From UBA509 sp038729325 (GTDB lineage: Archaea > Thermoplasmatota > Thermoplasmata > Thermoplasmatales > Thermoplasmataceae): a stretch of DNA of 19,840 nt. The stretch is taken from the NCBI GenBank assembly GCA_038729325.1, contig JAVYSG010000020.1, positions 1-19,840 on the forward strand, given 5' to 3'. A program made the translations under genes and the position numbers. The notes beneath the pieces are model-generated. The model was not told the origin of the DNA and searched no databases. It worked only from the letters and a program-made list of their open reading frames with translations. Each line of letters opens with the position of its first letter. Within the stretch, counting starts at the first letter, position 1. Shown one piece after another: positions 1 to 6,574 of the stretch.

Positions 1-203
1 CCCACCAATATGCCTGTTGTATTCCTGAACTGCGGGTTGAAATGATTTCCAAGGGCGTATTCAAGAGAACCCGCTGCAAAAACAGATATGCTTGGAGATA
101 CCGGGTGCGATGATTCTGAGATATAATAACCGGCAAAGCCGCCAACTAGCAATCCAGCCACAAGGATTACTGAAACGGTTATTGCAAAACGTGACTTTTC
201 CAT
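1..203 (-). CDS. Molybdate/tungstate ABC transporter substrate-binding protein, N-terminal part (cut by window edge)
   Basis: Only the first 67 residues are present; the frame is still open at base 1. Residues 1-5 are charged (MEKSR), residues 6-28 form one hydrophobic segment that would act as signal or membrane anchor, and after a short Ser/Pro linker the mature domain begins with SVFAAGSLEYAL. An AAGSL-type motif opening the first strand and helix is typical of the ModA/WtpA family, which captures molybdate or tungstate outside the cell for an ABC importer. The ATG at 201-203 is supported by a TATA-like box about 23 bases upstream, as expected for a leaderless transcript. The next gene on the same strand is a tungsten/molybdenum-type aldehyde oxidoreductase and narG lies nearby, so an oxyanion binder fits. 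Whether it prefers tungstate or molybdate cannot be told from this part. Confidence 0.72.
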   Translation of the reverse strand, partial: MEKSRFAITVSVILVAGLLVGGFAGYYISESSHPVSPSISVFAAGSLEYALGNHFNPQFRNTTGILV

Positions 204-220
204 TACCAACTATAACCTGA

Positions 221-230
221 AAATATAAAT
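221..230 (-). promoter_or_regulatory. TATA-like box of the oxyanion-binding protein gene
   Basis: On the minus strand this reads ATTTATATTT. Its centre lies about 23 bases ahead of the ATG at 203, the distance expected if transcription starts at or next to the start codon. The separate box suggests this gene has its own promoter, although the upstream oxidoreductase gene ends only about 80 bases away on the same strand. Confidence 0.5.
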
Positions 231-282
231 CCCTTAGGAAGAAATAATGAGGGAATGGCTTGAGAACCCCTGGAATCCCATA

Positions 283-2136
283 TCAAACATCAACTGAAAG
301 TTCCTTCATGACCTCAGTGGAAGGCTTCCCGTCAGCATCAATGCCAACCTCCTGGAGGTATTCATCCACCATGGAGCGGTAGTCTACGGTCACGCTGGCG
401 GTAGGGCCCGCAGTAAGAGGTGGTTCTCCAACCATCCTGGATGGTGGTACAATCTTTCTTGGATTGATTCCCTCCCTGTAGTTGAAGAGATGCCTCAGCA
501 GCTGTATTCTCTTCCCCATGGCCATGATCTCATCCTCAGAGACATCCCATCCCATGATGGCCTTGAAGAGTTTGTAGTATGGGTATGTGTTTGGCCATAC
601 GGAAGTTGAGAAAAGACACATTCCTGTTGCGTTAAGTACCTGCGCGCCATATACGGAAAGTGCCTGCATCTTCCCCTTTCCGTGGTATGAGTATCTGTTG
701 ATCTTTTCCCTGGGAAAACTGTATTTGAATGGCAGTGTCATGGTGCCACCCTCGTCGAATCCCAGCCCACCGGCAGTATGCCTTCCGGGGGTTGGGTCAG
801 CAATATACGTTGTGGCGAGGCTTGGAAGCAGCCTGGGATCATGCATTGGGAGATCCTGGCCCCCAACATGCATGGCGAATTTCTCGCTGCCCTTCCCGAA
901 TTTCTGGGCAGCATATTTTGCACCCATTCCAAGTACTGAACCAATACCCTCACCTCTGCCGATCATTCCAGTTAACTTCACCATTGCATCTGCATTTCCG
1001 AAACCAATTTTGAATCCCACGTCCTTCTCGGTTATTATGCCTCTTTCGAAGCATTCATTTGCAAAGGCTATGACTGCACCCACTGAGATTATGTCCATTC
1101 CTGCCCTGTTGCACATCTCAAAGGCCATGGCCATGGCATCCAGATCTGTGTTGAGGTTGAGTCCTCCAAAGGAACCGGTCCCCTCGTATTCCAGCCTGTG
1201 GCCATCAATTTCGCCGAAACGCGTCTTCCTCCTGATGTGCCCGCCACATGCAAGAGTGCACTGTGCACATCCGTAGGATTTCAGCTTGTCCTTTGCAATC
1301 TCCTCACCGCTGATCCTTCTGGCGTTGTCAGCTCCGTAGTCTATTATGCCAACTCCGGCCCAGTTCTTTATGGGGGTATCTCCATTGAGGTGTGAGGATT
1401 CTGTGCCGGCCGTGGTCCCATAGAGTTGCCATGGCCTGGCGAGATCTATGTTCTTCCTGAATTCTATCTGAATCTCCTTTATGGTCTCCATGAGCAGTGC
1501 CTGGTCGAACGGCTTAAAGGTGGGTTTACCTCTTACTATGAGACCTTTCAGTCTCTTTGATCCCATCACTGCTCCGAGCCCGGATCTGCCAGCTGCCCTG
1601 CCGTAATCATTCATAAGTGAGGCAACAAGCAGTTTTTTCTCCCCCGGTACACCTATCACAAGTGCCTGTCCCTTCGGTTCAATTTTCTTGAGTTCATCCT
1701 CTGTTTCGTATGCGTCCTTTCCCCAGAGCCCTGAAGCATCCTCTATGGATGCCCTGCCATCGGTTATCTTCAGGTAAACAGGCTTTGACGAGATACCACG
1801 TATAAATACAGCATCATAGCCGGAGTTTTTCAGTTCCGGGCCGAATTTGCCCCCGCAGTCGGCATCTCCCCATCCGCCGGTCATGGGAGACTTTGCAACA
1901 ACCTGAAACCTGCCACCCAGTGGGACCGAATGGCTATTGAATATTCCAGTGGTGATCCCAAGGATATTTTCTTCACCAAGAGGATCTGCTCCTGGCTTCA
2001 TATCTCTGTTCAGTATATACGCTCCCAGACCGTACCCGGTCAGGTATTTCCTGTATATTTCCTCCGGGATTTTCTCCTCCCTGATGCTACCTTTTGTAAG
2101 GTCAACATGCAGAATTCTGCCATTCACACCATACAT
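283..2136 (-). CDS. aor: Aldehyde:ferredoxin oxidoreductase (tungsten-pterin enzyme)
   Basis: 617 residues, the usual length for this family of cytoplasmic enzymes, which oxidise aldehydes to carboxylic acids and pass electrons to ferredoxin. The N-terminal domain (about 1-205) has the family-typical GGRF (residues 74-77) and the AGRSGLGAVMGSKRLK stretch (182-197). The [4Fe-4S] ligands are visible as C290-x2-C293-x3-C297 plus a distal C507 in the sequence TGMCLFS. HDPR at about 432-435 matches a conserved pterin-contact region. The natural aldehyde cannot be deduced; AOR, glyceraldehyde or formaldehyde oxidoreductase subtypes all remain possible. The start ATG at 2134-2136 gives the conserved MYGVNGRILHVDL opening and has a TATA-like sequence about 27 bases upstream. 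It is divergent from cydA and followed on the same strand by an oxyanion-uptake gene that may supply its metal. Confidence 0.95.
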   Translation of the reverse strand: MYGVNGRILHVDLTKGSIREEKIPEEIYRKYLTGYGLGAYILNRDMKPGADPLGEENILGITTGIFNSHSVPLGGRFQVVAKSPMTGGWGDADCGGKFGPELKNSGYDAVFIRGISSKPVYLKITDGRASIEDASGLWGKDAYETEDELKKIEPKGQALVIGVPGEKKLLVASLMNDYGRAAGRSGLGAVMGSKRLKGLIVRGKPTFKPFDQALLMETIKEIQIEFRKNIDLARPWQLYGTTAGTESSHLNGDTPIKNWAGVGIIDYGADNARRISGEEIAKDKLKSYGCAQCTLACGGHIRRKTRFGEIDGHRLEYEGTGSFGGLNLNTDLDAMAMAFEMCNRAGMDIISVGAVIAFANECFERGIITEKDVGFKIGFGNADAMVKLTGMIGRGEGIGSVLGMGAKYAAQKFGKGSEKFAMHVGGQDLPMHDPRLLPSLATTYIADPTPGRHTAGGLGFDEGGTMTLPFKYSFPREKINRYSYHGKGKMQALSVYGAQVLNATGMCLFSTSVWPNTYPYYKLFKAIMGWDVSEDEIMAMGKRIQLLRHLFNYREGINPRKIVPPSRMVGEPPLTAGPTASVTVDYRSMVDEYLQEVGIDADGKPSTEVMKELSVDV

Positions 2137-2157
2137 AAATTTATCATGGCTTCTTTC

Positions 2158-2175
2158 TATTATAGGTTTATCTTT
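2158..2175 (-). promoter_or_regulatory. Promoter region of the aldehyde oxidoreductase gene
   Basis: The minus strand reads AAAGATAAACCTATAATA here. The CTATAATA part is centred about 27 bases ahead of the ATG, which fits a TATA box of a leaderless transcript. The AAAGATAAACC part resembles sequences ahead of the nar operon and the NnrS-like genes. Confidence 0.45.
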
Positions 2176-2288
2176 GTTGGCTGGAATAGTACACCAAAAC
2201 GCCGGTCACAGGTGGCATCATCATGGATGAGCGAAATGTGCATACATTCAGCAATTTTGCTCAGAATTACGCATTTTTACTCACGATA

Positions 2289-2300
2289 ATATTTATAATT
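2289..2300 (+). promoter_or_regulatory. TATA-like box of cydAB
   Basis: The sequence ATATTTATAATT is centred about 26 bases ahead of the ATG at 2320. This supports leaderless transcription from that ATG and argues against the in-frame TTG at 2302, which would lie almost on the box. Weak inverted repeats (AGCAA-N2-TTGCT at 2250-2261, TCATC-N3-GATGA at 2218-2230) lie upstream in the intergenic region shared with the aldehyde oxidoreductase gene. Confidence 0.55.
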
Positions 2301-2319
2301 TTTGTCAATTGATAGAAAC

Positions 2320-3678
2320 ATGTCAATGGTAGGATTTGACAGATTCCTATTTGCCTTTACAATAGGATCGCATATCATATTTGTATCAATGAGCATAGCG
2401 CTGATTCTCCTGATCTCGATACTTGAGTTCCTTTACTTAAGGAAGAGAAATGATTATCATCTTGCGCTCATAAGACGGCTTAAGAAGGTATTTGTCATAT
2501 CATTCGGTGTAGGAACTGCATCTGGAATAGTGGTTGCAGTGGAACTGGTGAATCTTTTTCCCGGTTTCATGACACTTGTTTCTGAAACCGGAATAATAGG
2601 CGCCTTTTATGCAGAGATATTTGCATTCTTCCTTGAGACAATCAGTCTTGTAATTTATGTTTATTTTGAGGGGATATTCAAGTGGAAATATACCAACCTG
2701 ACACTGTCAGTTGTGGTTGCATTCGGAACGCTTCTCTCTGGCGTGTTCATAACTATGGTCAATGCCTGGATGAACACTCCAAATGGGTTCAACATATCCA
2801 ACTACCTGGCAACCGGAAAGGTTACCGGTGTACTCCCGTGGGCGACATTCGCAACCCCGTCAACCTTTGCGGAGATTGCTCATGTCCTGACCGCAACAGT
2901 GTTTGCCGGGGTCATGCTCATAGGATCATTTTTCGCTTACAAATACCTGAGGGCGAAAACCCCTGAAGAGAAAGGAATGTTCCGCTCAATACTCAGGATT
3001 ATCAGCGGTGTATCCATAATAGATATCCTGCTGGTTGGTGCATCAGGATCAAATGAAATGTCAACGTTATTGCAGTATCAACCATTAAAATATGCCGCGA
3101 TGGATCTGAATCCCACGCCAGGAACAGGTTTCTCAGAGAGGCTGTTTGGATACATTTACAACGGGCATATACTGGATTCCATACAGATTCCAGGACTGCA
3201 GGCTTTTCTGGCTAAACTGGAGACAGGAATAACAACACTTCCGGGTCTTTCGCAGTTTCCTTCCAGTGACTGGCCTCCGTTGATGATACACACGACATTT
3301 GATATAATGGTTGTAGGAGGATTGTTCCTGGGGCTCTTTCTCTTCATTACATTCCTGTTCTATGTGCTCAGGAAAGATTATGTTAAGAACAGATATATGA
3401 TGTATTTCCAGATATTCTTCGGTTTCTTCGCACTCCTGGTCTATGAAATTGGATGGGTAACTGACGAGGTGGGAAGGCAGCCATGGATAGTATATAACGT
3501 GATGAAGGTATATCAGGCCTCAAATTACTCAACAGGACTGCTGGTTCCCGGATACTTCATCATAGCATTCTACCTTGTGCTCGTACCAACAACATTCTAT
3601 TTCTTCGCTAGAGTATTCAATTCAAACCCTGCCAGTGAGGACATGAAGCCGGCAACAGAAGGGGGTGTTAATTATTAA
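2320..3678 (+). CDS. cydA: Cytochrome bd quinol oxidase subunit I
   Basis: Membrane haem subunit of the high-affinity terminal oxidase that oxidises quinol and reduces O2 to water. With the start at 2320 it has 452 residues and about nine membrane helices. Haem ligands align with the E. coli protein: H18 (b595), H188 and M330 (b558). GRQPW at 385-389 and the GW motif just before it with E376 are kept. The quinol-loop signature reads K257-YAAM-D262, where the acidic residue is Asp instead of the usual Glu. The helix-3 acidic pair is E99 and E106; the first lies one position nearer the second than in E. coli (spacing 7, not 8). The Q-loop is short. The ATG at 2320 is preferred over the upstream TTG because of the TATA-box distance. 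Overlaps cydB by 14 bases. Confidence 0.93.
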   Translation: MSMVGFDRFLFAFTIGSHIIFVSMSIALILLISILEFLYLRKRNDYHLALIRRLKKVFVISFGVGTASGIVVAVELVNLFPGFMTLVSETGIIGAFYAEIFAFFLETISLVIYVYFEGIFKWKYTNLTLSVVVAFGTLLSGVFITMVNAWMNTPNGFNISNYLATGKVTGVLPWATFATPSTFAEIAHVLTATVFAGVMLIGSFFAYKYLRAKTPEEKGMFRSILRIISGVSIIDILLVGASGSNEMSTLLQYQPLKYAAMDLNPTPGTGFSERLFGYIYNGHILDSIQIPGLQAFLAKLETGITTLPGLSQFPSSDWPPLMIHTTFDIMVVGGLFLGLFLFITFLFYVLRKDYVKNRYMMYFQIFFGFFALLVYEIGWVTDEVGRQPWIVYNVMKVYQASNYSTGLLVPGYFIIAFYLVLVPTTFYFFARVFNSNPASEDMKPATEGGVNY

Positions 3679-4627
3679 CATTCTATTTGGGATTAATTTT
3701 GCTGTTTTTGCGGTTTTCGCTGTGCTTGTCATAACTGAAATGATGGGCAGTGTCCTGATGCTTGTTGCATGGGATGCAGTTAAGGGAAAAGTGCTCGACT
3801 ACGTTGTTCCAGTATGGGAAGTGACCGGTACCTTTGGAGCTTTCTGGGTCGTGACTTCTGACTTTGCTTACCCAAGCATACTCATACCTCTGGCAAGCAT
3901 ATTCTCTGCTGCAATTGCCATATTCCTCATACTATTCGTAGCCAGAAATTCCACCATAGTGTTCGCTGAATTTATAAAGAAGAAAGGATGGCTTGATGAA
4001 AGGAAGCTTTATACTGGATATTCCCTGTCAACTTTGCTTCTGGGTCTTGTTGTACTGGTTATAATAACGGGTATAATAGGAGGGAATGGCATTGATCTGA
4101 GCAAGCTCACGTTCAGTGTATCCGCTTGGGCAGGTAATGCTGCCTCATGGCTTTTCATCATCGGTGCGCTTCTGATTGCCGTTGGCCTTGCTCCTGTGTT
4201 TTACGATCTGGCACCTCTCAAAAAGCTGGTAGTTCCATTTACCATTATTGGCCTGGTGGTTTCGGTAGTTTCACTGGATCTGTTCAAACATGGTTCTCTT
4301 CCACTCCTTGTGATCATTCCAATCATTCTGGCACTTCTCGTGCCGGTGCTGTACTATGTTCCAAACACAGTGAAGATCGTAACAAACAAGGTATTTTTCA
4401 TAGCATGGGCTTCGGCTGATATCTTTTCCCTTGAATTCATGGTGTATCCCACTGCATTTGGGGGGAGCATTAATGTAAACAGCTTAATTTCAACAGGCCC
4501 CATGGCATCTGCTTATGTTGCAATCACTGTGGTTGGTCTCGTGATTCTTGCGGTACTTATTGCACTCTACTCAATAGCGGTGCGCAGGAAGTCAGCCTTG
4601 GCTGTAAAGACGGCAAGCTCTCCTTAA
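3665..4627 (+). CDS. cydB: Cytochrome bd quinol oxidase subunit II, divergent
   Basis: 320 residues with about eight hydrophobic helices. Similarity to bacterial CydB is weak, and the call leans on position directly after cydA with a 14-base overlap, plus the segment PVWEVTGTFGAFWVVTSDF, which corresponds to the CydB region normally reading VWDxNE...W. Here W is followed by EV, so the canonical Asn of that motif is not obvious. In characterised enzymes subunit II carries no haem but stabilises subunit I. The GTG at 3665 is the only ordinary start codon that keeps the first helix, but a G-run directly touches it, so an unusual start a few codons downstream (ATT at 3671 or 3674) cannot be excluded. 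The gene is followed by a T-run terminator. Confidence 0.82.
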   Translation: MLIINILFGINFAVFAVFAVLVITEMMGSVLMLVAWDAVKGKVLDYVVPVWEVTGTFGAFWVVTSDFAYPSILIPLASIFSAAIAIFLILFVARNSTIVFAEFIKKKGWLDERKLYTGYSLSTLLLGLVVLVIITGIIGGNGIDLSKLTFSVSAWAGNAASWLFIIGALLIAVGLAPVFYDLAPLKKLVVPFTIIGLVVSVVSLDLFKHGSLPLLVIIPIILALLVPVLYYVPNTVKIVTNKVFFIAWASADIFSLEFMVYPTAFGGSINVNSLISTGPMASAYVAITVVGLVILAVLIALYSIAVRRKSALAVKTASSP

Positions 4628-4634
4628 AAATCAA

Positions 4635-4643
4635 TTTTTTTTT
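4635..4643 (+). terminator. T-run terminator after cydB
   Basis: Nine consecutive T begin 8 bases after the cydB stop codon. Oligo-T on the non-template strand is the usual intrinsic termination signal in Archaea; no strong hairpin precedes it. Confidence 0.55.
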
Positions 4644-4850
4644 AAAATTTCTGACAGCATTTTCTGCCCATCTTTTTGAAGCGCTCAGGTAGTTCTATAT
4701 TAAGAAAACAAACCACTCAGTTAGTTTTGTGAAGCCGGCTCTGTTTGAATCCAAGCAAACAGCAAATTTGCCATTGAAAGCAATAGAGTTTATGCAGGTT
4801 GTTCCTGTTTCTGAACTCATTCTGGGATACAATTTCATAAAAACTTTCAA

Positions 4851-4981
4851 TCAAGAATTTTTACAGTCTTGTTTGGCGATCTTAATCCCCGGATTATCTT
4901 TATTTTTGAAGGATCCACACTGAAATGAGTGGACAGTTGCTTTATGACATCGGCATTGGCTCTGCCATTTTCTCTTGGTTC
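4851..4981 (-). CDS. DUF167/YggU (UPF0235) family protein, C-terminal fragment broken by the assembly gap
   Basis: Read leftwards from the run of N, this frame encodes 43 residues. It opens with PRENGRANADVIKQL, continues with STHFSVDPSKIKIIRGLRS, and ends with PNKTVKILD and a TGA at 4851-4853. This is the hallmark C-terminal half of the DUF167 family: P-x-G-x-AN, a helix, V-x-x-S-x-I-x-I-x-x-G and K-x-V-x-I. The N-terminal 35-40 residues must lie inside the unsequenced gap or beyond it. The family has a known fold but no established function. No promoter or start codon can be assigned. The cut is probably due to the assembly and not a natural truncation. An overlapping plus-strand frame (4729-4923) is explained by this gene where they overlap. 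Confidence 0.72.
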
Positions 4982-4982
4982 A

Positions 4983-5082
4983 NNNNNNNNNNNNNNNNNN
5001 NNNNNNNNNNNNNNNNNNNNNNNNNNNNNNNNNNNNNNNNNNNNNNNNNNNNNNNNNNNNNNNNNNNNNNNNNNNNNNNNNN
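4983..5082. other. Assembly gap (100 N)
   Basis: Exactly 100 N, the conventional filler for a gap of unknown length between two contigs. Anything encoded between the two sides, including the start of the DUF167 gene, is missing, and order and orientation of the two halves depend on the scaffolding. Confidence 0.97.
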
Positions 5083-5345
5083 ATTTGTGGCCTTTTGTCC
5101 GGTTTTAGAATTTCTTGAAATGAGAACGTATGTTCCGCTGCGATCAATGATACAGCGATGGCAAATGCAGCTATTTTCGTTGCTCATCATGATTCTGCCC
5201 ATAATTTCATGAAATACTTGCAGATACGTGCTTCTGCTGGAATAAAGACCGCGTTTGAATGGCATTAGATAGGTATAGAATGCTGGTTCAGTGATAAATC
5301 ATGGCCTAGGAATAGAATTAAGGTGTTAAGTGTGCAACCTGGCAT
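5083..5345. other. Gap-flanking region without an assignable gene
   Basis: Three overlapping frames are open here and none is convincing. One on the minus strand begins at an ATG at 5265 and contains a single CICHRC cluster before running into the gap. Another on the minus strand is free of stops but has no ATG. One on the plus strand ends with AGIKTAFEWH at 5266. The first could be a small metal-binding protein continuing into the gap, but this is not supported by any recognised motif. Confidence 0.3.
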
Positions 5346-5981
5346 TTAGTTCTGTTTTAAATATGACGATATTATTTTTTTTTCTGCCCGCCTGAGGATC
5401 TCTGCAAGCGTTACATAGGAAACGTTCAACCGCTTTGAAAGTCCTTCAAGGTTGATCTTCTTTGGATAATCAAAAAATCCGAGGTCAAGCGCTGTTCTAA
5501 CTACAAATTCCTGTCTGGATGTTATCTCCTTTTTCCTGCTCAGGTTCTGTTTCTTAACAAGTTTAAATTTCACCCCATCGGCTTCCAGTCTCTCGAGAAA
5601 TCCTGAAACTGTATCTTCATCCGGGGCCAGCCAGCGCATTATCACGTCTCCATTTCTGTTTGTGTGTGCGTCCATGAGAAATATATCCCAATCTGGCATT
5701 GTTTTGCAAACAGCACATTTGTCAGCGTCAACTATGGCAGTCGTGTGGCTCTCGTCAATTTTCACCATGCTGTTTTTACGATCTCCCAGGAGCTTGTACA
5801 TTTCCATCTGCGAACCGTCAGCTGCATCAGGTGGAATAAAAAAATCAATCAGGTCCTTGACACCCTCCTCGCTTTTACGTATATCCCTGATCTTAATGAT
5901 TGCTGAATGCCTTTCAACTATGGCCTTGATCCAGGTCAGGGGGGATTCGAATTCCAGTTCAGCCTCTATCAAGGATATCAT
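5346..5981 (-). CDS. Bat-type HTH_10 transcription regulator with a CxxC motif, NarO/DmsR-like
   Basis: 211 residues. The C-terminal part (about 154-208) is a clear HTH_10 DNA-binding domain: TSRQEFVVRTAL, then FDYPKKI, LSKRLNVS and TLAEILRRAEKKII, all typical of the archaeal bacterio-opsin activator (Bat) family. The N-terminal part (about 1-145) is an uncharacterised alpha/beta sensor-like domain holding the only two cysteines, C89-x2-C92. In haloarchaea, relatives NarO and DmsR carry cysteine clusters and switch on nitrate and DMSO respiration when oxygen is absent. By position, divergent from the nar operon and following cydAB, this protein is a good candidate for the local oxygen or redox switch; that is inference. 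Two cysteines alone are fewer than the four described for NarO, so a cluster would need a dimer or another ligand. The start ATG has a TATA-like box 25 bases upstream. Confidence 0.85.
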   Translation of the reverse strand: MISLIEAELEFESPLTWIKAIVERHSAIIKIRDIRKSEEGVKDLIDFFIPPDAADGSQMEMYKLLGDRKNSMVKIDESHTTAIVDADKCAVCKTMPDWDIFLMDAHTNRNGDVIMRWLAPDEDTVSGFLERLEADGVKFKLVKKQNLSRKKEITSRQEFVVRTALDLGFFDYPKKINLEGLSKRLNVSYVTLAEILRRAEKKIISSYLKQN

Positions 5982-6000
5982 CTTATTATTGACCCTTATT

Positions 6001-6012
6001 ATTTAAATATGA
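6001..6012 (-). promoter_or_regulatory. TATA-like box of the HTH_10 regulator gene
   Basis: An AT-only stretch (minus-strand core ATATTTAAAT) is centred about 25 bases ahead of the regulator's ATG at 5981, consistent with leaderless transcription. Confidence 0.5.
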
Positions 6013-6040
6013 TGTAACATAATAATGTGATCGTATGCTC

Positions 6041-6050
6041 AAGGGCCCTT
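6041..6050. promoter_or_regulatory. Perfect 10-base palindrome in the divergent regulator/nar region
   Basis: AAGGGCCCTT is a perfect palindrome and GC-rich inside an AT-rich intergenic region. It lies about 60 bases upstream of the regulator's start and 290 upstream of the first nar-operon gene. It could be an operator, but no second copy was seen, so function is unproven. Confidence 0.25.
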
Positions 6051-6094
6051 AATATGAAAAAATGATGAAAGCATTATTCTCTTAAAATTATAGC

Positions 6095-6229
6095 ATGGAT
6101 TATGCATCACGCCAGGAGTCAAGAAAATTATGGAAAATAAAAACTCAGATCACATTTGAAATGGTATCTTTATTTATTATATTTCCAGCCAGTGCCTGTA
6201 TCACACTGAATTCGGGATACTGTCCATAA
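6095..6229 (+). CDS. Possible small protein ORF, 44 residues, doubtful
   Basis: An ATG-initiated frame of 44 codons in the intergenic region between the regulator and the nar operon. It has a basic N-terminal half (SRQESRKLWKIK) followed by a hydrophobic stretch (MVSLFIIFPASACITL). No clear ribosome-binding site or correctly spaced TATA box is visible, and no family is recognised. It may well be chance; listed because the region is otherwise about 350 bases without a gene. Confidence 0.2.
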   Translation: MDYASRQESRKLWKIKTQITFEMVSLFIIFPASACITLNSGYCP

Positions 6230-6278
6230 TCATACGATGAAAATATATCACCCGGAAATGTCGAAGAAAATAGACCCC

Positions 6279-6290
6279 TAAAGATATAAC
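6279..6290 (+). promoter_or_regulatory. Likely promoter of the nar operon
   Basis: The sequence CTAAAGATATAA is the best TATA-like element upstream of the operon. Its centre is about 44 bases before the GTG at 6329, implying a start near 6310 and a leader of under 20 nt. An ATG at 6319 in a different frame ends after 21 codons. The AAAGATA core also occurs ahead of the aldehyde oxidoreductase and NnrS-like genes. Confidence 0.4.
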
Positions 6291-6328
6291 CGCAATGGTC
6301 AAATAGTAAAGAAGGCATATGCAGTCTT

Positions 6329-6574
6329 GTGAATCTGAGCGGAGATTCGAATACAGATCTGAACGATCTCCTCTATGTTATTGAAATGAGGTTTGGGCAC
6401 ATTGAATCTGACATACTGAACAAGATTCTGGTTCTCAGAGAGCCATCCATAATTAACAGGCTTATTCTCGTGGCCGCCAACTGCAATTCGATTAAAACGC
6501 TGGAGGAGGAGATCGATAAAGGCGACTCATTCAAAATAACTGGAAAGAGATACGACCCGCTGTCTGGTGAGTAA
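6329..6574 (+). CDS. Small helical protein of unknown function, first gene of the nar operon
   Basis: 81 residues, no signal peptide or membrane segment, one cysteine. The stretch VIEMRFGHIESDILNKIL...LILVAANCNSIKTLEEEI has a heptad-like helical pattern that loosely resembles the short C-terminal helical module of Rpn/DUF4351-type proteins (RFG-x-I ... SL-x-x-x-E). That resemblance is weak, and I do not assign a family. The start is the GTG at 6329; no ATG in this frame gives a longer protein. Its stop codon is followed directly by the narG ATG (TAA then ATG), so the two are almost certainly co-transcribed and translationally coupled. A role in nitrate reductase production or assembly is suggested only by position. 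Confidence 0.6.
   Translation: MNLSGDSNTDLNDLLYVIEMRFGHIESDILNKILVLREPSIINRLILVAANCNSIKTLEEEIDKGDSFKITGKRYDPLSGE

Noticed and set aside
587..1276. Long plus-strand open frame of 229 codons
   Set aside because: It is the complement of the aldehyde oxidoreductase gene, with no recognisable protein features.
2302..2319. TTG at 2302 as start of cydA
   Set aside because: It lies next to the TATA-like box; the ATG at 2320 is at the right distance and gives the normal CydA N terminus with the haem His at residue 18.
4729..4923. 64-codon plus-strand frame (GTG start) after cydAB
   Set aside because: Its last third overlaps the DUF167 gene on the other strand, composition is not protein-like and no motif is seen; a TATA-like sequence 31 bases upstream is not enough.
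4925..5265. Open frames running through the N run on both strands
   Set aside because: Continuity depends on the arbitrary 100-base gap filler, so the joined proteins are not real.
5982..6328. Haloarchaeal NarO-type site CGAA-N4-TTCG ahead of nar
   Set aside because: Scanned by eye in the intergenic region and not found; only unpaired half-like fragments occur.
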